Below, piece by piece: positions 59,400 through 64,000 of a stretch of DNA of 64,000 nt (position 1 is its first letter; the number at the start of each line of letters is the position of its first letter). Location: positions 248,001-312,000 of the forward strand of contig JACATO010000980.1 of assembly GCA_018389105.1 (NCBI GenBank), in the 5' to 3' direction. A program made the translations under genes and the position numbers. The notes beneath the pieces are model-generated. The model was not told the DNA's origin. It did not search any database and worked only from the letters and a program-made list of their open reading frames with translations. This stretch comes from Nautilus pompilius. Lineage: Eukaryota; Mollusca; Cephalopoda; Nautilida; Nautilidae.

Positions 59400-62300
59400 C
59401 TAGGCAGCCTGTACATCATTTAATCCGGATAGTCAGCTCCAGAAATTTCTAACGACTTACTGGCTTAATGTAATTAATCCTATTGCGCGTTGTCACGGAT
59501 TTTTAAATAGTTTTTTTAAAGCGAGTAACCGACCCCTTATTTTTCCTAATGATCTCATGATACCTTTATATCCAGGTCCGTGTATTACTGATATTTCTGA
59601 TTCGGTTTACTTTTATAGGAAATAATCAATGAAATAAGTTTATTTATGTACTTCAGAGACCGCCATATTGTTTGTGAGCTTAGTAGAAAATTATCTAAGT
59701 CGGAGCCCATACAAACAAAATTCTTTGCACAACTATGACGTGTTTTTGAATCTTTCGATATGAGAGCGATGTCTGAAAAGTAATCCAAGTTTATATTTAA
59801 CAAAATCTAGTTAAAACTAACAATACGCCTAAGTCATTAGTAATAATATTTTAGCTGCGAGTGAATTAAACGTTTATTAACAGAATCTAGCATTTTAAAA
59901 GATCTAACGCAATGTTTTCTATTGTTTTCAAAGCGGTCGTATGAAAAGGTTGATTGTGTCGGGTCTAGGACTCTTTCTGTAGACATGGTCTTCTGTGGTC
60001 CGGCTATATACAGCAGTCAAACCAACCACTCTGCTGTACACTCAATAATATTCGTTATTTTAGTTTAATTTAGTCCTTGGAGTTTTTATGAGAATCTTTT
60101 TTTTAAAATCTAGAAGTACATTTTGATAAAGAACTCGAAATCATTGCATAGTTGTCAGTCATTTATTGCCTTTTTAAAAAATTCGAGCAACATGGACTAT
60201 TTTACACTCTTCTGTAATAACCAGATGAATTACACAGAGCTTTTCAAACATTTACTATATATTTTCGGGAAAGTTACTTTAGTGGTATCCTATCAGGTTT
60301 AATTTGATTTTTGGTAATAACTCAGCGTATATTCTCTCTTTGTACTTTCTGGTAGCAAAAATATTGGTACAAATCATTGTCTTTTAGCTTCATTGTTTAA
60401 ATTCTAAATCGTCCCAGTTAGCTTTTCCACGTTGAAGATGGCTGAGAGTACAGATAGTTCGGTGCCACCGGGTAGCTGTTACTTTGAGTCTACAGAGAGA
60501 GCTCACCCTCTGAGACCTACAAACATTTCAGTAGGAATATGCTTAAGATGTTGCCAGGCAGCAAGATCTATTTAAAGAGAGCTGCAGACAGACTGGAGGT
60601 TAAGAAGTTGGCTGTACATGTGTGGAATTACCCGATTGCGCAGGGTATGTAGATGTAGAAAATGATTTGAAAAAAAAATAATAAAAAGAGTTGGTTTGGT
60701 ACGACAGGAGCCAAATACAATTTGAAACTTTGACTCGTGGAAACAAAAGCTGCTAGCAACAGAACCCTGTGTTTTATTATTGCTCGCTAGTCTGCTATTA
60801 TAGCAGAATCTTTAGATGTTTAACCTGCCGATAGTTGAGCCTCGTCAATAATAAAAGATGAGCGTCAAACCGCAGCCAACCTCAATCATTGCAAATTGAG
60901 ACGAATTCAGATACCTGGAAAACAATAAACTTGGAGATAAACTCTGCGGTTCTTCACCAATATAGATATAATTAAACCTGACTTTGGGGAGACTAGAGAA
61001 GAGGCGGCAAGGGAGATGCAAAAAAAAAAAATAATAATAATAATATAACGGTGAAGTCTTTGCGGTCGACGACGGCGTGACCGCCGCTGGCGAAAACTCG
61101 ATTCAATCTGGGAATGGACTCCCCCAACTCCCACAGTAGAAAACACCGCAGATTTAGAAATTGTCAATCTTTAACGACTGCAGCTTTCAGGTGACTAAGC
61201 GTGCGTGCTGCTATCCACCAGTCAAGCATAGCTCTTTCGGTTCAGATTGCAAGATTTTCCAACTCCTAAACTGGATCATTCCAGGGACCGCACTCTCCCC
61301 ATTATTTTTTGTTTCTCTTGGATTTAGGGACCAACACGCTAGCACGCAAAATGGCCGCTTGGAGTTTATCGACCAGCTATGTAGCATCCATCTGGTATTT
61401 TCAATCCTGTTGCCATGCCAACGCAGCTGCCTGGAGAGAGAACAGCAGCGGTTACCAGCCTTTTCAGCGAGATCTAGGTCAGGTTTTTTGACGAACATGG
61501 ACGACACCATTAACAGGCAAACGATCCCCGAAATATGAAGTGAAGAGCCGGATTACGCAACGCAGCCTCTCACCAACTATGCCCTTTCGTTTTTAGTATT
61601 ACCAATTACCGGCTAGGCAACCCATTCCTTTCAAGCTGTCGACTTCTATCCAGTAAGACGGACAAATAAGCGACTTTAATACTTTTTTCAAAATGGCGCC
61701 CGGTAAAACCATCCAAACAAACGGAATGCAGTAATCAATTATTTTCAACATTGTCAAAGCTTACGACAGTACCCAAAATATAAGAAAATTCCGGTTTAAG
61801 TTTTGAAGATAGTCTTTTGGTGGAAGCAAAGTATAAATCTTTCTGCGACCATTTTAAGACACTCGAAAGAAAAAAAATGATCAAAGATGTACTGTACACT
61901 GAAAGTGAAGCAGTCAAATTATAAACATTCTAATTATTCATTTTATCTACTTATTATTTTTTTGTAATGTCAGTGACTTGCAGACCTATTTGAATTTTGG
62001 CTTTGAGTGCAGAAATCTACTACCTAAGTGTAGAGTTGGTGAGCCAAGGAAATCGGACAGCTTGCTTTCCTTCCAACGTGCCGCTGTGTCTAACTTACAT
62101 GACACCAATCTGCAGTGCACCAAGATAATCTCTATTGAAATCGTTTAGCCTAAATATCATTTAAAATCCCATGGCAGTTGTGACACCACAGGCTATAAAT
62201 AAACTGGCTTTCTAGTTGACAAAGAAACGCTTAACTCGTTCGCAGGGGTCAGCCGTGAAGCGATCGACGACGAGATTACGGGGAGCATTTATTATAACTG

Positions 62301-64000
62301 ATACTTTTCTCTCCTCCTAGAGTAGGAAAAAACATTTCCGTCTCAGACATTTTCCAGAGGGTAGTGCGTGCTCCGACAACTTTATCACCCGGAAGCAAAC
62401 AAATAAAGCGTCTTTAACACAAAAGAGCCACACAAAAAAGGGGGGGTAATAGCAATAAATTGTTCCACTAATCATAAATAGAAACGATGGAGATGTAAAG
62501 AAAACTGGGATGTGTTGGTCGGAAACTTTGCTAGAACTCGGGTGGTTCGGCTCCCGGCAGTCAGATAGATGTATCTTTACGGCTCTCGTTGTGAAGTCTC
62601 GGCTGCCTCCATCGCCTGCGCGTTTTTTGGACCACAAATTTGAGTTCTTTGCGCGCGCGTGCACAAACACGGGGCCAGACCAAGAATTGTCGGCGCCTCG
62701 GGCAAATTAAATTTCCTCGCGTTTTAATATTTTTTTTAATTTATAATGATAAAAAAAAACAAAAATCACAAATATAGGAATAAAGAATTTATCACAGGTG
62801 TTACAAGCAATAATCAGTCCCTCGCACCGTCGTCATCTGATATACCATTCAAAGCAAGACGCAAGAACGATTTTATTTAATGAAATATGGCTCCACAACC
62901 TTAAATGAAACAATAAGTTAGCCCTGTATTAAAACAATGGACTTCTGTTTGCAAATCGATGGCAGATTCCGGCCTGACGAACGTCTCGCAGCTGGCGAGG
63001 GAGGTAGCAGCCCGCCGACCGAGGATAGTCACCTGGGCAAGACGCCAGCCAATCCAGAACCTCCTCCCCATCTACCTGGAATTCTTCATCTGCAGATGTG
63101 GGATGAACCATAGTAACCATGTAAAACAAGTGGACAAAGTTTCTTATTGTCACCACGTCGAAATCTCGGATAGTGGTGTATTTTTAAAGCTGAATATAAT
63201 TTATCAAGCAAACAAACGGCGATAAGGTCATGTCGCGCATCATCTTCTAATCCCCTCGGTCTACCGAGTTGATAATGGTATTATTCACGCAAGAAAACAA
63301 ACCTTACAATCCGAGTGTTGTTTTGGCTTTGTGAACTCTGAACCCCGTGTATTACATTGGAAAGTGTTCCCAGTCGACTGAAATGCTTCACTTTACTGCG
63401 GAGTTTATTTATTTTAAACAGAAAATGGCGAAAATACCATTGTTTATACGTATAGTATTCTATTAATGTCTACCGGGCCTTCATCCTCCAAGACTCGGTC
63501 TTCACTCGCGGGAAAGTTACAATTTTTCTACTTTCTGGGTCGTGTCGAGAGGATCAATTAACAAAAATCAATACAGGATGTTTCGATTTTTGAACACGCG
63601 CTCGACACGAATAGAAGTTAAGTAGAATTTCGATTAGATTTCCAACATGCCCAATGTGGCGATGTATGACTGCGAATAATAGAAGAAGAAGAAACGTCAT
63701 TACTGTGGAATGTCAGTCGGCTCTGAAGGTCAGAATCGCAGATGGAATCTCGCCTGCAAAGTGGAACTGTAAACTTTATTAAAACGAATAGCTTTTATCA
63801 CTCTACATAATCTCGTTAATATGTTTCGATGAATAATCTCTGCTTTTTTTCTTCTTTTAAAGCGGATTTGTCAGTCAGTTCCTGTGAACGCCTGTTAAAT
63901 GTCAAAGAATCGAGTGAGTTCTGACATTAATCACCAGGCCTGACCCCTGGTGGGGAAAATGTCACAAGGTTGTGATTGTGATGTATAAACATTGGCCGGC
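59400..64000. other. CpG-normal intergenic sequence with scattered ATGGC motifs
   Basis: Apart from the ORF at 60438 I see no gene. AAAATGGC(C/G) motifs occur at 61351, 61691 and 63424. A short (ATA)n tract lies at 61030-61045. The open frames at 61161-61538, 62317-62670 and 62929-63225 overlap each other on both strands and look like chance in GC-richer DNA. Confidence 0.4.
60438..60575 (+). other. Short ORF with protein-like N-terminus
   Basis: The plus-strand ATG in GAAGATGGCTGAG opens MAESTDSSVPPGSCYFESTE and continues to a stop after 45 codons. The AAGATGGC context is a common YY1-type start region. There is no recognised homology. Confidence 0.2.

Noticed and set aside
1..64000. tRNA, rRNA, CRISPR or operon-type features
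   Set aside because: No B-box (GGTTCGAATCC-like) in a tRNA context, no rRNA segments, no spaced direct repeats. The window is plainly eukaryotic.

Overview
The window is AT-rich metazoan DNA with very large introns, GT-AG splice sites and many decayed cut-and-paste transposons. There are no bacterial-style genes. A large-genome invertebrate with gene-body DNA methylation (for example a mollusc or arachnid) fits best, but the sequence does not settle the taxon.

The one gene I can identify with confidence lies on the minus strand. Its recognised coding exons fall between about 28.5 kb and the left edge, and its likely 5' end is a CpG-rich promoter near 52.7-52.9 kb. Six exons were found by reading splice sites and frames. 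Three of them encode a clearly recognisable but divergent copy of the C-terminal half of the NRF1 / erect-wing / P3A2 DNA-binding domain. The next two are joined in matching phases and lead into a C2H2 zinc finger that runs off the left edge. The gene therefore looks like an NRF1-type domain fused to zinc fingers. The N-terminal half of the DNA-binding domain was not found.

The introns are a graveyard of DNA transposons: a mariner-like copy (1.1-2.3 kb); an element carrying a 'HAFSGCD' family gene (2.3-5.4 kb); a hAT copy with a perfect 8-bp target duplication (7.8-11.2 kb); a Tc1-like copy (11.4-12.3 kb); a second hAT copy (15.1-16.7 kb); a mariner copy (18.8-19.3 kb); an unclassified element with inverted repeats of about 180 bp (23.0-25.4 kb); a CpG-rich Tigger-like MITE (35 kb); and mariner, Tigger, Tc1 and piggyBac remnants from 41 to 48 kb. 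No LTR or LINE element was recognised.

At about 52.2 kb the base composition changes abruptly. CpG is almost absent to the left (about 3 in a hand-counted kilobase) and common to the right (about 29 in a kilobase). This is what a methylated gene body to the left and unmethylated promoter and intergenic DNA to the right would give, and it supports one long transcription unit reading leftward from 52.8 kb. The right 11 kb holds only tentative exons and ORFs (best at 55.6, 58.4, 59.1 and 60.4 kb), microsatellites and ATGGC-type promoter motifs.
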